A stretch of DNA of 64,000 nt from an uncultured Tateyamaria sp. GTDB lineage: Bacteria; Pseudomonadota; Alphaproteobacteria; Rhodobacterales; Rhodobacteraceae. The notes beneath the pieces are model-generated. The model saw nothing but the letters and a program-made list of their open reading frames with translations. It was not told the origin of the DNA and did no database searches. The stretch lies in assembly GCF_947503465.1 (NCBI RefSeq), contig NZ_CANNDN010000001.1:2315501-2379500 (forward strand). The letters run 5' to 3'. The position numbers were made by a program, and so were the translations under genes. Positions 1 to 8,936 of this stretch are shown in pieces (the first letter of the stretch is position 1; each line of letters starts with the position of its first letter).

Positions 1-233
1 TCCCACGCCTTGATGGCCGGGCCCAGCCAATGTGCCGCTTCGGCATAGTGCGGCAGCAGCGTGCCGACATCTTCGGCCTTGGTCAGGTTCAGGCCCGATT
101 TTCCCGCCATCAGGAACTTGCGCGCGACAGTCGGTTTTGCGTCGTAGACCGTCACTTGCGCCCCGGCCTGTGCCATCACCTCGGCCGCAGCCAGACCGGC
201 AGGCCCGCCACCGATGACTGCGACACCGCTCAC
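1..233 (-). CDS. NAD(P)/FAD-dependent oxidoreductase, HI0933-like (N-terminal part only)
   Basis: Only the first 77 residues lie in the window; the gene runs off the left edge. The protein starts [19 protein letters not shown], a classic Rossmann dinucleotide-binding fold (GxGxxG as GGGPAG at residues 8-13), followed by [13 protein letters not shown], which matches the conserved KxxxSGxGRxNxT region of HI0933-type flavoproteins. The substrate is unknown. The GTG start at 231-233 overlaps the stop of the upstream mechanosensitive channel gene as GTGA, so the two are probably translationally coupled. An in-frame stop eight codons upstream rules out a longer N-terminus. Confidence 0.8.
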   Translation of the reverse strand, partial: MSGVAVIGGGPAGLAAAEVMAQAGAQVTVYDAKPTVARKFLMAGKSGLNLTKAEDVGTLLPHYAEAAHWLGPAIKAW

Positions 234-1561
234 CCTGACGTTGTCCGCAACTCACCCTTCATTTCAACCACGCGGTGCGGATAGGGGATTTCGATGTTGT
301 TGTCCTTGAGCGCGTTCCAGATCAGGAACAGCACATCCGAGGTGTATTTGTTCGGCCCGTCATCGATGCCGTTGACCCAGAATTCCACGGCAAAGTCGAT
401 GCCGCTGTCGCCAAATCCGCGCAATTCGCAATCCGGGGGAAAAGGCGAATCCAGCACTTCGGGATGCGTGGCAACGGCCGCCTCGATGATCGCGGGCACG
501 GTGTTGATGTCGGTGTCGTAGCTGACGGAAAACGGTGCCTCATACCGGTTAGCCGAACCGCTGTCGGAATAGTTGACGACGCGGGTTGTGATGAAATCCT
601 CGTTTGGGACCACGATCCACCGGCCGTCATAGGTTTCAAGGATCGCCGCACGCGCCGACATTTTGACAATCGTGCCTGCCTCGCCACCGTCCAGTTCAAC
701 ATAGTCACCGACAGTTGCCTGCCCCTCTACCAGCAGAATCACGCCAGAGATGAAGTTCGACGCGATTTTTTGCAGGCCAAAACCAAGGCCGACACCGATG
801 GCACCGCCCAGCACGGCAAGGGCTGACAGGTTGATACCCATGATGTTCATCAGCAAAAGAAAGGCGACGCCAAAGATCATGAACTCGATCGACTTGGCCA
901 CCAATTGCCGAAGCGAGGGGCGCATCTCTTCCTGCTTCTGGATGAAGGTGGAGGATTGGCTGTTTGACCATTGGCCCAGCCAGAAAATCACGCCCCCCAC
1001 CGCAAGGAACTGCAACAGCCACAGCAGGTTGAACGACAGGTTGCCCAAGGGGACCACCGTCGCTTCAAGCCACGAGGCCACGGGCTCCAGCAACCCAAGG
1101 GCGTACAGCGCGGCGATCGGAACCAGGATGTACCGCCCAAGCAGTTTCAGGAACGGATCCGCAACGATGTCGCGGACCAGGGCCCGAACGGCCAGGAACA
1201 GAAACACACGCTTGCCAAAGGCAATGACCGCGCCGCTGTCAAAGATCGACCGCACGACGCCTTCGCCGATGCCGGTCAGCACATAGGCCAGCAGGGGCAA
1301 GAGCAATGGCAGGAACTGGGCCACGAACCTGCGCGCCTTGGCAAAAAGGTTGTCCGCGTCACCGGGATCAAGCAGGCGTGCCAGCATGGGGCGCACCCGG
1401 CGCGCGATCACCAATGCAGCCAGATAGGCGACGATCAACAGCGCGAATTGCGACCAGGCCGCCGGGCTCAGCAGCCATAACAGCGCCAGTTCCCACCCTT
1501 GCAGCGCATAGCCTGCAACGGTCTGCACAATCTCCGGCTGGCTTTCCAGGTCGAACTCCAC
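230..1561 (-). CDS. MscS-family mechanosensitive ion channel
   Basis: This is an inner-membrane tension-gated channel of the MscS type, 443 residues from the chosen start. Several hydrophobic segments precede the pore-lining helix around residues 240-265 ([20 protein letters not shown]), whose glycine/alanine pattern is diagnostic. It is followed by the beta domain ([17 protein letters not shown], then [15 protein letters not shown]) and an alpha/beta C-terminal domain. I chose the GTG at 1559-1561 because AGAGG lies about 6 nt upstream; a TTG at 1607-1609 would add 16 unlikely residues. It overlaps the downstream flavoprotein gene by 4 bp and is divergent from the HNH gene. Confidence 0.88.
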   Translation of the reverse strand: MEFDLESQPEIVQTVAGYALQGWELALLWLLSPAAWSQFALLIVAYLAALVIARRVRPMLARLLDPGDADNLFAKARRFVAQFLPLLLPLLAYVLTGIGEGVVRSIFDSGAVIAFGKRVFLFLAVRALVRDIVADPFLKLLGRYILVPIAALYALGLLEPVASWLEATVVPLGNLSFNLLWLLQFLAVGGVIFWLGQWSNSQSSTFIQKQEEMRPSLRQLVAKSIEFMIFGVAFLLLMNIMGINLSALAVLGGAIGVGLGFGLQKIASNFISGVILLVEGQATVGDYVELDGGEAGTIVKMSARAAILETYDGRWIVVPNEDFITTRVVNYSDSGSANRYEAPFSVSYDTDINTVPAIIEAAVATHPEVLDSPFPPDCELRGFGDSGIDFAVEFWVNGIDDGPNKYTSDVLFLIWNALKDNNIEIPYPHRVVEMKGELRTTSG

Positions 1562-1635
1562 GGCGCACCTCTTGCCTTGGTTACACACCGTTCCAATTGT
1601 CACGGGCAACCGTGTTACTGCAAGGGATCACGCCG

Positions 1636-1929
1636 TTGTCTGACCCGATCTGTGCCCTCTGTGGCCGTCCAATCCCACCTGACGCCCCACAAAGCCTGCA
1701 TCACCTTGTTCCCAAGCTGAAGGGTGGCAAGGGGGGTCCCACCGTGCTGTTGCATCATATCTGTCACCGCGAAATCCACGCCACCCTCACCGAGGCGGAA
1801 CTGGCGCGCAACTACTGCACGCCCGAAGCGTTGCGGGAACATCCGCGACTTGGCAAGTTCCGCACGTGGGTGGCCAAGCGCCCGCCGGGATTTGCGTCCA
1901 AGGTTCCGGGTGCACGGCGCAAGCGTTAG
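1636..1929 (+). CDS. HNH endonuclease family protein
   Basis: This is a small protein of about 97 residues with a CxxC knuckle (CALC near residue 6) followed by an HNH core: LHHLVPKLKGGKGG, then LLHHICHREIH. The spacing of His, Asn-equivalent and His residues fits the HNH nuclease fold with a zinc-type knuckle. The proposed TTG start at 1636 gives an N-terminus beginning MSDPIC and has AAGGGA upstream; an in-frame GTG at 1612 is the alternative. No restriction or phage gene is adjacent, so it looks like a stand-alone housekeeping HNH protein. Its stop overlaps the end of the convergent small ORF by 4 bp. The biological substrate is unknown. Confidence 0.75.
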   Translation: MSDPICALCGRPIPPDAPQSLHHLVPKLKGGKGGPTVLLHHICHREIHATLTEAELARNYCTPEALREHPRLGKFRTWVAKRPPGFASKVPGARRKR

Positions 1930-2099
1930 CTCGACTTGCCCTTGCTGTCCTGGGTTCGCTTTTCCTCGATCCGCCGACTGACATCGCTCAGGATGTCAGA
2001 GACCAGCAACTGCACACGATCAGACGTGGTAAACACCCGCTGCGTTTGCGCGGGTTTGGGGGCGCGTTTGGCGCGCTCGATCCGGTTGTCACGTGCCAT
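1926..2099 (-). CDS. small hypothetical protein (57 aa)
   Basis: This is a short charged ORF starting MARDNRIERAKRAPKPAQ. The first third is rich in Arg, Lys and Pro. A predicted amphipathic helix follows (QLLVSDILSDVSRRIEEK), with a polar tail. There is no signal peptide or membrane segment. It fills the gap between the HNH gene (4-bp convergent overlap) and the crotonase gene, reading in the same direction as the latter. I do not recognise a family. An in-frame start 8 codons earlier exists. Filling this gap supports it, but without homologs it could be spurious. Confidence 0.45.
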   Translation of the reverse strand: MARDNRIERAKRAPKPAQTQRVFTTSDRVQLLVSDILSDVSRRIEEKRTQDSKGKSS

Positions 2100-2158
2100 C
2101 GACTCAATCATACATCGTGTCACGTAAAGTTGACAACTGCTGTGTCGAATTCACTTAC

Positions 2159-2770
2159 CTACTGATTGCAAAGGGATTTGATGGCCCGCGCCGTCTGCGG
2201 CGGTGCGGCAGCGATATCGGCACAAAGCGCCCGGGCCCGCTCCACGACGGTCTCAGCTTCGACAATTTCGTCTACCAACCCGAAGTTGAACGCGGTTGCC
2301 GCGGTAATCTTTTGCCCGCCCAGAAAGATCATCTTGGTGCGTGCAGGGCCGATCAGTGCCGCCATCCGCACCGGGTCACTGGGTTGCGGCAGATACCCGA
2401 GCTTCATCACCGGATAGAAGAACTTGGCCGCCGGCACGGCGATGCGGATGTCGCAGGCCAGCACCATGCCGGTGGCCCCCCCGGCGACGGTTCCGTTCAA
2501 GGCCGCGATGCTCAACCCGCGCAGGTCAGCGATTGCGCCGGACAACTCCTCCCACAGTGGCGAGGTCGCCAGACCCGCCCGCGCCGCGTCGAGGTCTGCG
2601 CCGGCGCTGAACACCGAACCGGTGCCCGTCAGAATGACCGCCGCCGCGTCCTTGGCCGCATGCACCGCGTCGCGCAGATCAATCAGCATTTGCTCGGTCA
2701 GCGCACCGGCCTTGTCCGGTCGGTTGATGGTCAGCGTCCAGATCGGGCTACTGCGGTCAATGTCGATCAT
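2159..2770 (-). CDS. enoyl-CoA hydratase/isomerase (crotonase) family protein
   Basis: This 203-residue member of the crotonase superfamily is shorter than the usual 250-260. The CoA-binding pattern is clear: SVFSAGADLDAAR supplies the first oxyanion-hole element, and LNGTVAGGATGMVLACDIRI supplies the second. The usual catalytic Glu positions cannot be assigned with confidence, so the reaction (hydration, isomerisation or other) is open. The ATG at 2768-2770 overlaps the stop of the upstream SDR gene (ATGA), which implies translational coupling. Together they suggest a small acyl-CoA or alcohol oxidation step. Confidence 0.85.
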   Translation of the reverse strand: MIDIDRSSPIWTLTINRPDKAGALTEQMLIDLRDAVHAAKDAAAVILTGTGSVFSAGADLDAARAGLATSPLWEELSGAIADLRGLSIAALNGTVAGGATGMVLACDIRIAVPAAKFFYPVMKLGYLPQPSDPVRMAALIGPARTKMIFLGGQKITAATAFNFGLVDEIVEAETVVERARALCADIAAAPPQTARAIKSLCNQ

Positions 2771-3519
2771 GTCAGATCCACCCGCTTGCGAATGTCCGGG
2801 TCGCGCAGCGAAATCTCTTGCCCGATCCAATCGTCGGCGTTGGCGGTGCACATCCACAATAGGGCCTTTGCCGGCCAATCGGGTGGAATGTGATCGGACC
2901 AGTCCAGCTGGCTGACAGGATTGATACCGCTTGCCTTGATGTCGCGCTGCATCTGCGTGGCAACCGTGCCGGGCGACAGCCCCATGGCGCGGATACCGGC
3001 GCTGCCGTTTTCCTTGTCCACGCAGCGGGTCAACATGGCAGCACCCGCCTTGGAGGCACAGTAATGGGACCATGCCTCGACCGGGCCGTGGGCCGCCCCC
3101 GAACTGACGGTCAGTATGGTGCCGCCACCTGCTGCCACCATCACCGGAAGCGCGGCGCGCATTCCATGGAACACGCCCTTGAGATTGATGTCGATCACGC
3201 CCCCCCACGCCTCTGGATCAGCGGTCGCAATATGCGAAATGGGTTCAATCACACCTGCATTGCCGATCAAAACGTCCAGACCGCCGAACCGCTTTATTGT
3301 TGCTTGAACAGCGCCTTCGACGGCGGGGTAGGAACTGACGTCGCAGGGCAACGCGACAGCGCCGGGGCCGATTTCATCGGCCAGTGCACGGATATCGTCA
3401 GCCCCGCGCGCCACAAGCGCGACATTGGCTCCGGCGGCGGCAAAGGCACGCGCCGTATCTGCGCCGATCCCCCGGCTGGCACCGGTGATCAATACCGTCT
3501 TTCCGCTCATTTCGTGCAT
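2767..3519 (-). CDS. SDR family oxidoreductase
   Basis: This is a classical short-chain dehydrogenase/reductase of 250 residues. It has the cofactor motif TGASRGIG near residues 12-19, the NAG element in LIGNAGVIEP, the catalytic Ser in LTVSSGAAHG, and the YxxxK pair in HYCASKAGAAM. The first half has no acidic residue after strand 2 that would strongly favour NAD, and RGADD could suit NADP, so the cofactor is uncertain. The ATG at 3519 has GGAGG 5 nt upstream and is preferred over the ATG at 3510. It lies upstream of, and overlaps by 4 bp, the crotonase gene. Confidence 0.88.
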   Translation of the reverse strand: MHEMSGKTVLITGASRGIGADTARAFAAAGANVALVARGADDIRALADEIGPGAVALPCDVSSYPAVEGAVQATIKRFGGLDVLIGNAGVIEPISHIATADPEAWGGVIDINLKGVFHGMRAALPVMVAAGGGTILTVSSGAAHGPVEAWSHYCASKAGAAMLTRCVDKENGSAGIRAMGLSPGTVATQMQRDIKASGINPVSQLDWSDHIPPDWPAKALLWMCTANADDWIGQEISLRDPDIRKRVDLT

Positions 3520-3644
3520 CGCACCCTCCGCATCCATTTGTTGGTCTTGTGGTACGGTCAAGCGCGCCTTAGGTCCACCCTGTGGCCTTGACGCTTCGCG
3601 TGCCGTCCCGGACGATATGGCCATAGCTATTCAAGGATTCTGTC

Positions 3645-5180
3645 ATGTCTCGTATTTCTCATCTGTTTTCCGGCACCGCCCTGGCGATATGCCTGCCCGC
3701 CACGGCCGCCTTGGCCGACCTGACGGCCGAAGAGGTCTGGGCCGACTGGCAGTCATACATGTCCAGCGCAGGTTACGCCGTTACCGCATCCGAAGTCGTC
3801 GGGTCTGGATCGGTTGCCGTGTCGGACATGACACTGACCATGGAAATGGATGACGCATCGGGCGGCGGCGCATTCGAAGTGGTCCTTGAAACAATCAACT
3901 TCGTAGAACAGGGCGATGGTACCGTCGCTATCGAATTGCCCGCCAGCACAACGATGAACATGTCCTTCCAACCGGAAACCGGAGAAAACGTGACTGTCGC
4001 CGTCGACTTTGACCAGACGGCGCCCAACATGGTGGCCGCGGGTGACCCGGGCGATCTGACATATACCTACGCCGCCGAAGCGGCGCGTATGGCACTGCAA
4101 GGCGTGACAATCGACGGCATCACGGTCGGACCCCAGATCGCGAAGCTGGATGTGACCATGACCGACCTGGCCCAGGTCGTTAAGACAACCGTTGGCACGC
4201 TGCGCTCTGTCAGCCAGGACATGACCATCGCGTCGGTCGATTATGACCTTGCCTTCAACGATCCCGAAAGCGACGACAGCTTCCAGATGAAGGGCGCCAT
4301 GCAGGGCCTGAAGCTGGACGGCACCGGCAAGTTGCCCATCGCCTCGGACGTGCAGAACCTGAACGCCATGCTGAACGACGGGTTCCAGGCGGCCGTGACC
4401 TTTACGACGACGGGTGGCAATTATGACCTGTCTTTCAGCAGCGAAACGGATGGCAGCGGCACAGCCAATGCAACGTCGACAGGGGCCGCGTTTGATGTCT
4501 CGATCGGGCCGGACGGATTGCTGTATGACGTGTCGCAAACCGGCGTAGACATGAACATGCTGCTGACCGAGCTGCCGTTGCCCTTGTCCTTTTCTGCAGC
4601 AGAAATCGGCACACGCTTCCTGATGCCCCTGCAGAAATCGACGGAAGAGCAGGATTTCGGCATTGCGGTCACCCTGAACGAGTTTTCCATGTCCGACGTG
4701 ATCTGGAGCCTGTTCGACCCGACCTCGCAATTGCCGCGTGATCCTGCCACGCTGGTTGTGGACCTCAGCGGCAAGGCGAAGGTGCTGTTCGATTTCCTCG
4801 ATCCCGCGCAAGCGGCGGTGCTGGATCAGGCGGACACGGTCCCGGGCGAACTGAACGCCGTAACGATCAACAAGATCGAGCTGGATGCCGTGGGTGCGCG
4901 TCTGACCGGGTCGGGTGACTTTGTCTTCGACAACACGGACCTGGCGACGTTTGATGGCGTGCCGCGTCCCGAAGGTGCGGTAGATCTGACGATGGTCGGC
5001 GCAAATGGCCTGATCGACAAGCTGGTCGGCATGAGTCTGCTGCCCGAGGACCAGGCCATGGGGGCCCGCATGATGATGGGTCTGTTTGCCGTGCCCGGCG
5101 AAGGCGAAGACACCCTGAATTCCAAGATCGAAGTCAACGACCAGGGCCACGTGCTGGCCAACGGCCAGCGCATCCGCTGA
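3645..5180 (+). CDS. secreted DUF2125-containing protein
   Basis: This 511-residue protein starts with a typical signal peptide (MSRISHLFSGTALAICLPAT, cleavage near TAALA-D). The mature part matches the DUF2125 pattern of alphaproteobacterial periplasmic proteins: many beta strands, repeated (L/F)xxTGSG-like turns and no cysteines. Its function is unknown; a beta-rich, AsmA-like extracytoplasmic role is conceivable but not shown. It stands alone, transcribed divergently from the SDR gene, and is followed by a GC-rich hairpin at 5193-5213. Confidence 0.82.
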   Translation: MSRISHLFSGTALAICLPATAALADLTAEEVWADWQSYMSSAGYAVTASEVVGSGSVAVSDMTLTMEMDDASGGGAFEVVLETINFVEQGDGTVAIELPASTTMNMSFQPETGENVTVAVDFDQTAPNMVAAGDPGDLTYTYAAEAARMALQGVTIDGITVGPQIAKLDVTMTDLAQVVKTTVGTLRSVSQDMTIASVDYDLAFNDPESDDSFQMKGAMQGLKLDGTGKLPIASDVQNLNAMLNDGFQAAVTFTTTGGNYDLSFSSETDGSGTANATSTGAAFDVSIGPDGLLYDVSQTGVDMNMLLTELPLPLSFSAAEIGTRFLMPLQKSTEEQDFGIAVTLNEFSMSDVIWSLFDPTSQLPRDPATLVVDLSGKAKVLFDFLDPAQAAVLDQADTVPGELNAVTINKIELDAVGARLTGSGDFVFDNTDLATFDGVPRPEGAVDLTMVGANGLIDKLVGMSLLPEDQAMGARMMMGLFAVPGEGEDTLNSKIEVNDQGHVLANGQRIR

Positions 5181-5192
5181 ACTGCGCGTGTA

Positions 5193-5213
5193 GGGCGGCG
5201 CAGGCCGCCGCCC
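5193..5213 (+). terminator. GC-rich hairpin after the DUF2125 gene
   Basis: An 8-bp perfect stem (GGGCGGCG pairing with CGCCGCCC) with a CAGGC loop starts 13 nt after the DUF2125 stop. There is no U tract, so it may be a weak terminator or simply a stabilising 3' hairpin. Confidence 0.4.
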
Positions 5214-5268
5214 TTGCACCTGCCCCCTTGCACGGCTACCTGAAAGCGCAAGCATGCGGAGCAGACAC

Positions 5269-6618
5269 ATGACCCCTTCCGATCTGTCCACCTTGACCGA
5301 ACGCCTTTTGAAGGCGGCCAAATCCGCGGGCGCCGATGCCGCAGACGCCATGGCCGTACAGGGCACATCGGTGTCGGTGGATGTGCGCGCAGGCGCGCTG
5401 GAACAGGCTGAACGGTCCGAGGCGATCGATATCGGTCTGCGTGTGTTTGTGGGTCAAAAACAGGCCAATGTGTCCGCGTCTGACACCAGTGACCGCACGG
5501 TCGAGGAAATGGCCATGCGCGCCGTCGCGATGGCGGCCGAGGCACCGGATGATCCCTATGCCGGTCTGGCCGACCCGGATCAGCTGACCACATCCTGGGA
5601 CGTGGAGGCGCTGGAACTGAACGACACAACTGCGGAACCCGCGGCCGAAGACCTGCAAGCCGATGCGATGGCCGCCGAAGCTGCGGCCATGCAGGTCGCG
5701 GGCGTGACACAGGTTCAGCAATCCTCGGCCGGTTATGGCGCGCGCGATATCTGGCTTGCCGCGAGCAACGGGTTTTCCGGGGGCTATCGCCGCACGGACC
5801 GCGGGCTGAGCTGTGTGGCCATCGCGGGCACCGGCACAGGTATGGAGCGGGACTATAGCGGTGACAGTCGCATCTTTCAGTCCGATTTGCGCAGCGCCGA
5901 AGACATCGGGACCGAAGCCGGAATGCGCACGGTCGAACGCGTCGGCGCACGCAAACCGCCCACCGGTACGTTCCCCGTAGTGTTTGACGAACGGATATCG
6001 TCATCCTTGATCGGCCATCTTCTGGCGGCCGCCAACGGGTCAAGCGTATCGCGCGGGTCGTCATGGCTGCGGGATCATCTGGGCCGACAAGTCTTGCCTG
6101 AGGGTCTGAACCTGGTCGAAGACCCCTGTCTTCCGCGTACCCCCGGGTCGCGCCCGTTCGATGCCGAAGGGCTGCGCACGCAACGCCGCCTGATCGTGGA
6201 GGATGGGGTATTGACCGGTTGGACGCTGGATTTGGCGAATGCGCGCAAACTGGGCATGGCACCTACCGGGAATGCCGCACGCGGCACCTCGGCCCCGCCA
6301 AGCCCGTCAAACTGGAACATTGCACTTGATGCGGGCAGCGCCACGCGCGACGACCTGATCCGCGACATGGGCACCGGCTTGCTGGTCACTTCGATGATCG
6401 GTGCCACCATCAACCCCAACACGGGCGACTATTCCCGTGGGACTGCAGGCATGTGGGTGGAAGATGGCGAAATCGCTTATCCCGTAAACGAATGCACCAT
6501 TGCGGGGACCCTGCTGGACATGCTGCGCCGCATTGTGCCTGCAAATGATGCCCGCCCGCATCTGAGCCGGGTGGTGCCGTCGCTGTTGATCCCCGGAATG
6601 ACCCTTGCCGGCAGCTGA
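5269..6618 (+). CDS. pmbA: TldD/PmbA family metallopeptidase
   Basis: This 449-residue protein is the TldE/PmbA partner of the TldD-TldE heterodimeric peptidase. Characteristic segments are RAGALEQAERSEAIDIGLRV near the N-terminus, GFSGGYRRT, FPVVFDERISSSLIGHLLAA mid-protein, and the C-terminal SMIGATINPNTGDYSRG. The HExxxH metal motif belongs to TldD and is absent here, as expected of the E subunit; tldD is not in this window. The ATG at 5269 is preceded by GGAG at a good distance. The next gene starts 14 bp inside its 3' end. Confidence 0.92.
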   Translation: MTPSDLSTLTERLLKAAKSAGADAADAMAVQGTSVSVDVRAGALEQAERSEAIDIGLRVFVGQKQANVSASDTSDRTVEEMAMRAVAMAAEAPDDPYAGLADPDQLTTSWDVEALELNDTTAEPAAEDLQADAMAAEAAAMQVAGVTQVQQSSAGYGARDIWLAASNGFSGGYRRTDRGLSCVAIAGTGTGMERDYSGDSRIFQSDLRSAEDIGTEAGMRTVERVGARKPPTGTFPVVFDERISSSLIGHLLAAANGSSVSRGSSWLRDHLGRQVLPEGLNLVEDPCLPRTPGSRPFDAEGLRTQRRLIVEDGVLTGWTLDLANARKLGMAPTGNAARGTSAPPSPSNWNIALDAGSATRDDLIRDMGTGLLVTSMIGATINPNTGDYSRGTAGMWVEDGEIAYPVNECTIAGTLLDMLRRIVPANDARPHLSRVVPSLLIPGMTLAGS

Positions 6619-7393
6619 TTTGCCCTTGCTGATCGATGCGGCCCGGGTCGCAGGACGCGTCGCGACCAGCTTTGCCGGTCCGACAGCGGCCCGTTGGGAC
6701 AAGCCAGACGATGCTGGCCCCGTAACCGAAGCCGACCTTGCGGTGAATGACGCGTTGCAGTCTACCCTGCGCCTGGCCCGCCCGGATTATGGCTGGTTGT
6801 CGGAGGAAACCGAGGACAACGACGCGCGCCTGTCAGCAGACACCCTGTTCATCATCGACCCGATCGACGGTACCCGCAGCTTTGTCGAAGGGGGGCGGAC
6901 CTGGGCAATTTCCATCGCCGTGGCGCACAAACGGCAGATCACCGCGGCGGCCATCTACCTGCCGCTGCGGCACAAGCTGTACGCAGCGGGCCAGGGCGTC
7001 GGGGCCACGCTGAACGGGGCGCCACTGCGCGCCACAACGAATGAAATGCAGCCAGACAGTACCGTGCTGGCCGCGCGACCCAGTTTCCACGACAGGCACT
7101 GGCGCGATGGCCCCCCACCCGTCGAACGGCACTACAGGCCATCGCTGGCCTATCGGCTGTCGCTTGTGGGTGAAGGGCGGTTTGACGGAATGCTGACCCT
7201 GCGGCCAAGCTGGGAATGGGATATCGCGGCGGGCGCGCTGATCGTGTCAGAGGCCGGTGGCAAGATCACCGACCGCACGGGCGCGCCGCTGAGGTTCAAC
7301 AATGCCCATCCGGCGCTGAACGGGGTAGTGGCGGCTGGGCCTCGTCTGCACGGTGCGCTGGTCAACCGGTTGGGACCTGGTCGCGCGGCCTGA
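6605..7393 (+). CDS. inositol monophosphatase family protein (CysQ/histidinol-phosphatase-like)
   Basis: This is a 262-residue lithium-sensitive phosphatase-fold protein. The metal-binding set is complete: SEETEDN (residues about 61-67), DPIDGTRSF (about 84-92), and WEWDIAAGALIVSEAGG near residue 205. Family members hydrolyse inositol-phosphate, 3'-phosphoadenosine-5'-phosphate or histidinol phosphate; the sequence alone does not decide. The TTG start at 6605 lies within the last codons of pmbA, giving a 14-bp overlap. It sits upstream of the lipid A-Kdo genes. Confidence 0.85.
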   Translation: MPAADLPLLIDAARVAGRVATSFAGPTAARWDKPDDAGPVTEADLAVNDALQSTLRLARPDYGWLSEETEDNDARLSADTLFIIDPIDGTRSFVEGGRTWAISIAVAHKRQITAAAIYLPLRHKLYAAGQGVGATLNGAPLRATTNEMQPDSTVLAARPSFHDRHWRDGPPPVERHYRPSLAYRLSLVGEGRFDGMLTLRPSWEWDIAAGALIVSEAGGKITDRTGAPLRFNNAHPALNGVVAAGPRLHGALVNRLGPGRAA

Positions 7394-7465
7394 TCTTCTT
7401 GACCCCCCGACCCATATGCGCAAACTGCGCCCCGGACGCCCCGCACATAATCAAAGGAAAATGCG

Positions 7466-7708
7466 ATGACACAGCGCCTGCACCTCGTCTTTGGTGGCGA
7501 ACTGGTCGACCCGTCCCGCAACGTGTTCAAGGATGTGGACGACCTGCACATCGTCGGGATCTTTCCAAATTACCAGGCGGCCTATGACGCATGGAAATCC
7601 GAAGCACAGCGTACCGTGGACAACGCGCATATGCGGTACTACATCGCCCACCTGCACCGGTTGCGGGACGAAGAAAGCGAAACCGCCACAACCGAAGAAC
7701 TGGGCTGA
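7466..7708 (+). CDS. DUF4170 domain-containing protein
   Basis: This 80-residue protein matches DUF4170, a small alphaproteobacterial family. The recognisable pattern is HLVFGGELVDPSRNVFKD followed by HIVGIFPNYQAAYDAWKS, with a conserved aromatic-rich helix (MRYYIAHLHRL). It has no signal or membrane segment. It ends 7 nt before waaA and is very likely cotranscribed with waaA and lpxK; in related genomes this family commonly travels with Kdo transfer genes. The function is unknown. Confidence 0.88.
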   Translation: MTQRLHLVFGGELVDPSRNVFKDVDDLHIVGIFPNYQAAYDAWKSEAQRTVDNAHMRYYIAHLHRLRDEESETATTEELG

Positions 7709-7715
7709 CGCCCGG

Positions 7716-8936
7716 GTGCGCGGTTCACTGGGGCTGACGGCCTATCGCACATTGTCGGGACGGCGCAAACCGCCGGATTTTGTTCCTGCACGCGACCGGC
7801 CAGAGGGCGAACTGGTTTGGATACATGCCGCCGAACCGGGCAACAACCGCGCGCTCAACGACCTTGCCCATCGCCTGGTGTTCATGCGACCCGGCTGTCA
7901 GGTGCTGCTGACCGCAGCCCAAGACCATTTTGGCGACCGCGGCGCCGATGACATCTGGCACGAAACACTGCCGTCCGACCATCCCGTTGTGACCGATGCA
8001 TTTGTGGCCCATTGGGCGCCCGACGTTGCGGTGTGGGCCTGGGGCGATTTGCGCCCGAACCTGATCCTGTCGACGGCAGAAAGCGGCGCGCACCTGATGC
8101 TTGTTGATGCCGCCAGGGACGGGTTTGACGGACGCCGCGACCGGTGGCTGTCCGAAGTGCCGCGCGCCTTGCTGGCCCAGTTCGACCACGTGACCGCCCG
8201 CAACGAAGAGGCGCACCTGAAACTGGCCCAGATGGGGCGCCCCGTCGGCGCCATGGAACTGGCCGAGCCGCTGCACCCGTTTGGCAAGGTGATGCCAGCC
8301 GCAGACAGCGATCTGACCGAACTGACTGCAACATTGGGGGGGCGGCCGACATGGCTTTCGGCGCGCACATCTCAGGCCGAATGTTCAACGATCCTCGCGG
8401 CGCACAAGCTGTCGCTCAAAGCGTCGCACCGCCTGCTTCTGATCCTGCACTTTTCCCAGGTGCACCACGCCAAGGCCGCCGAACAAGAGGCCCGCGAACA
8501 GGGCCTGCAAGTTGCCAACTGGGGCGACGGCACCTTTCCCGATGACAACACGCAGGTTCTGATTGCGGATGACGACGCCGAATTGGGCCTGTGGCTGCGG
8601 GTGGCGACGGTCACCTTTCTGGGGGGATCCATGCGGGTCGGATCCGACGTCTGCGACCCTTATTCCGTCGCGGCCCATGGCACCGCAATTGTCTACGGCC
8701 CCAATGTCGGGCCGCATGTCGATGCCTTCACCCGTCTGATGAACGCAGGCGCCGCACGAATTGTAAACGACACCGCGTCCTTGGGCCGGGCCATCAGCCA
8801 AATGATCGCACCCGATCACGCGGCACAGATGGCGATGGCAGGGTGGGACGTCGTCACGCGGGGGGCCGACAGCCTGGACCGTATCATCGCGCTCATTCAA
8901 TCGCGCCTGGACGGGCGCAAGCCCGAAGCATCGTGA
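7716..8936 (+). CDS. waaA: 3-deoxy-D-manno-octulosonic acid (Kdo) transferase, divergent
   Basis: This 406-residue GT30-type glycosyltransferase would transfer Kdo from CMP-Kdo to lipid IVA at the inner membrane. Support is the DUF4170-waaA-lpxK order and the two-domain layout: an N-terminal segment around [12 protein letters not shown], and a C-terminal nucleotide-sugar domain with [20 protein letters not shown] and [11 protein letters not shown], resembling the FxGGS...GG.NxxEP region of WaaA. The canonical HAxSxGE motif with its catalytic Glu is not evident. The GTG start at 7716 is the only sensible start after the DUF4170 stop. It overlaps lpxK by one base. Confidence 0.8.
   Translation: MRGSLGLTAYRTLSGRRKPPDFVPARDRPEGELVWIHAAEPGNNRALNDLAHRLVFMRPGCQVLLTAAQDHFGDRGADDIWHETLPSDHPVVTDAFVAHWAPDVAVWAWGDLRPNLILSTAESGAHLMLVDAARDGFDGRRDRWLSEVPRALLAQFDHVTARNEEAHLKLAQMGRPVGAMELAEPLHPFGKVMPAADSDLTELTATLGGRPTWLSARTSQAECSTILAAHKLSLKASHRLLLILHFSQVHHAKAAEQEAREQGLQVANWGDGTFPDDNTQVLIADDDAELGLWLRVATVTFLGGSMRVGSDVCDPYSVAAHGTAIVYGPNVGPHVDAFTRLMNAGAARIVNDTASLGRAISQMIAPDHAAQMAMAGWDVVTRGADSLDRIIALIQSRLDGRKPEAS

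Noticed and set aside
3753-5366. A 537-codon open frame antisense to the DUF2125 gene
   Set aside because: Gln/His/Arg-rich shadow; the opposite strand has a signal peptide, RBS-compatible start and a known domain.
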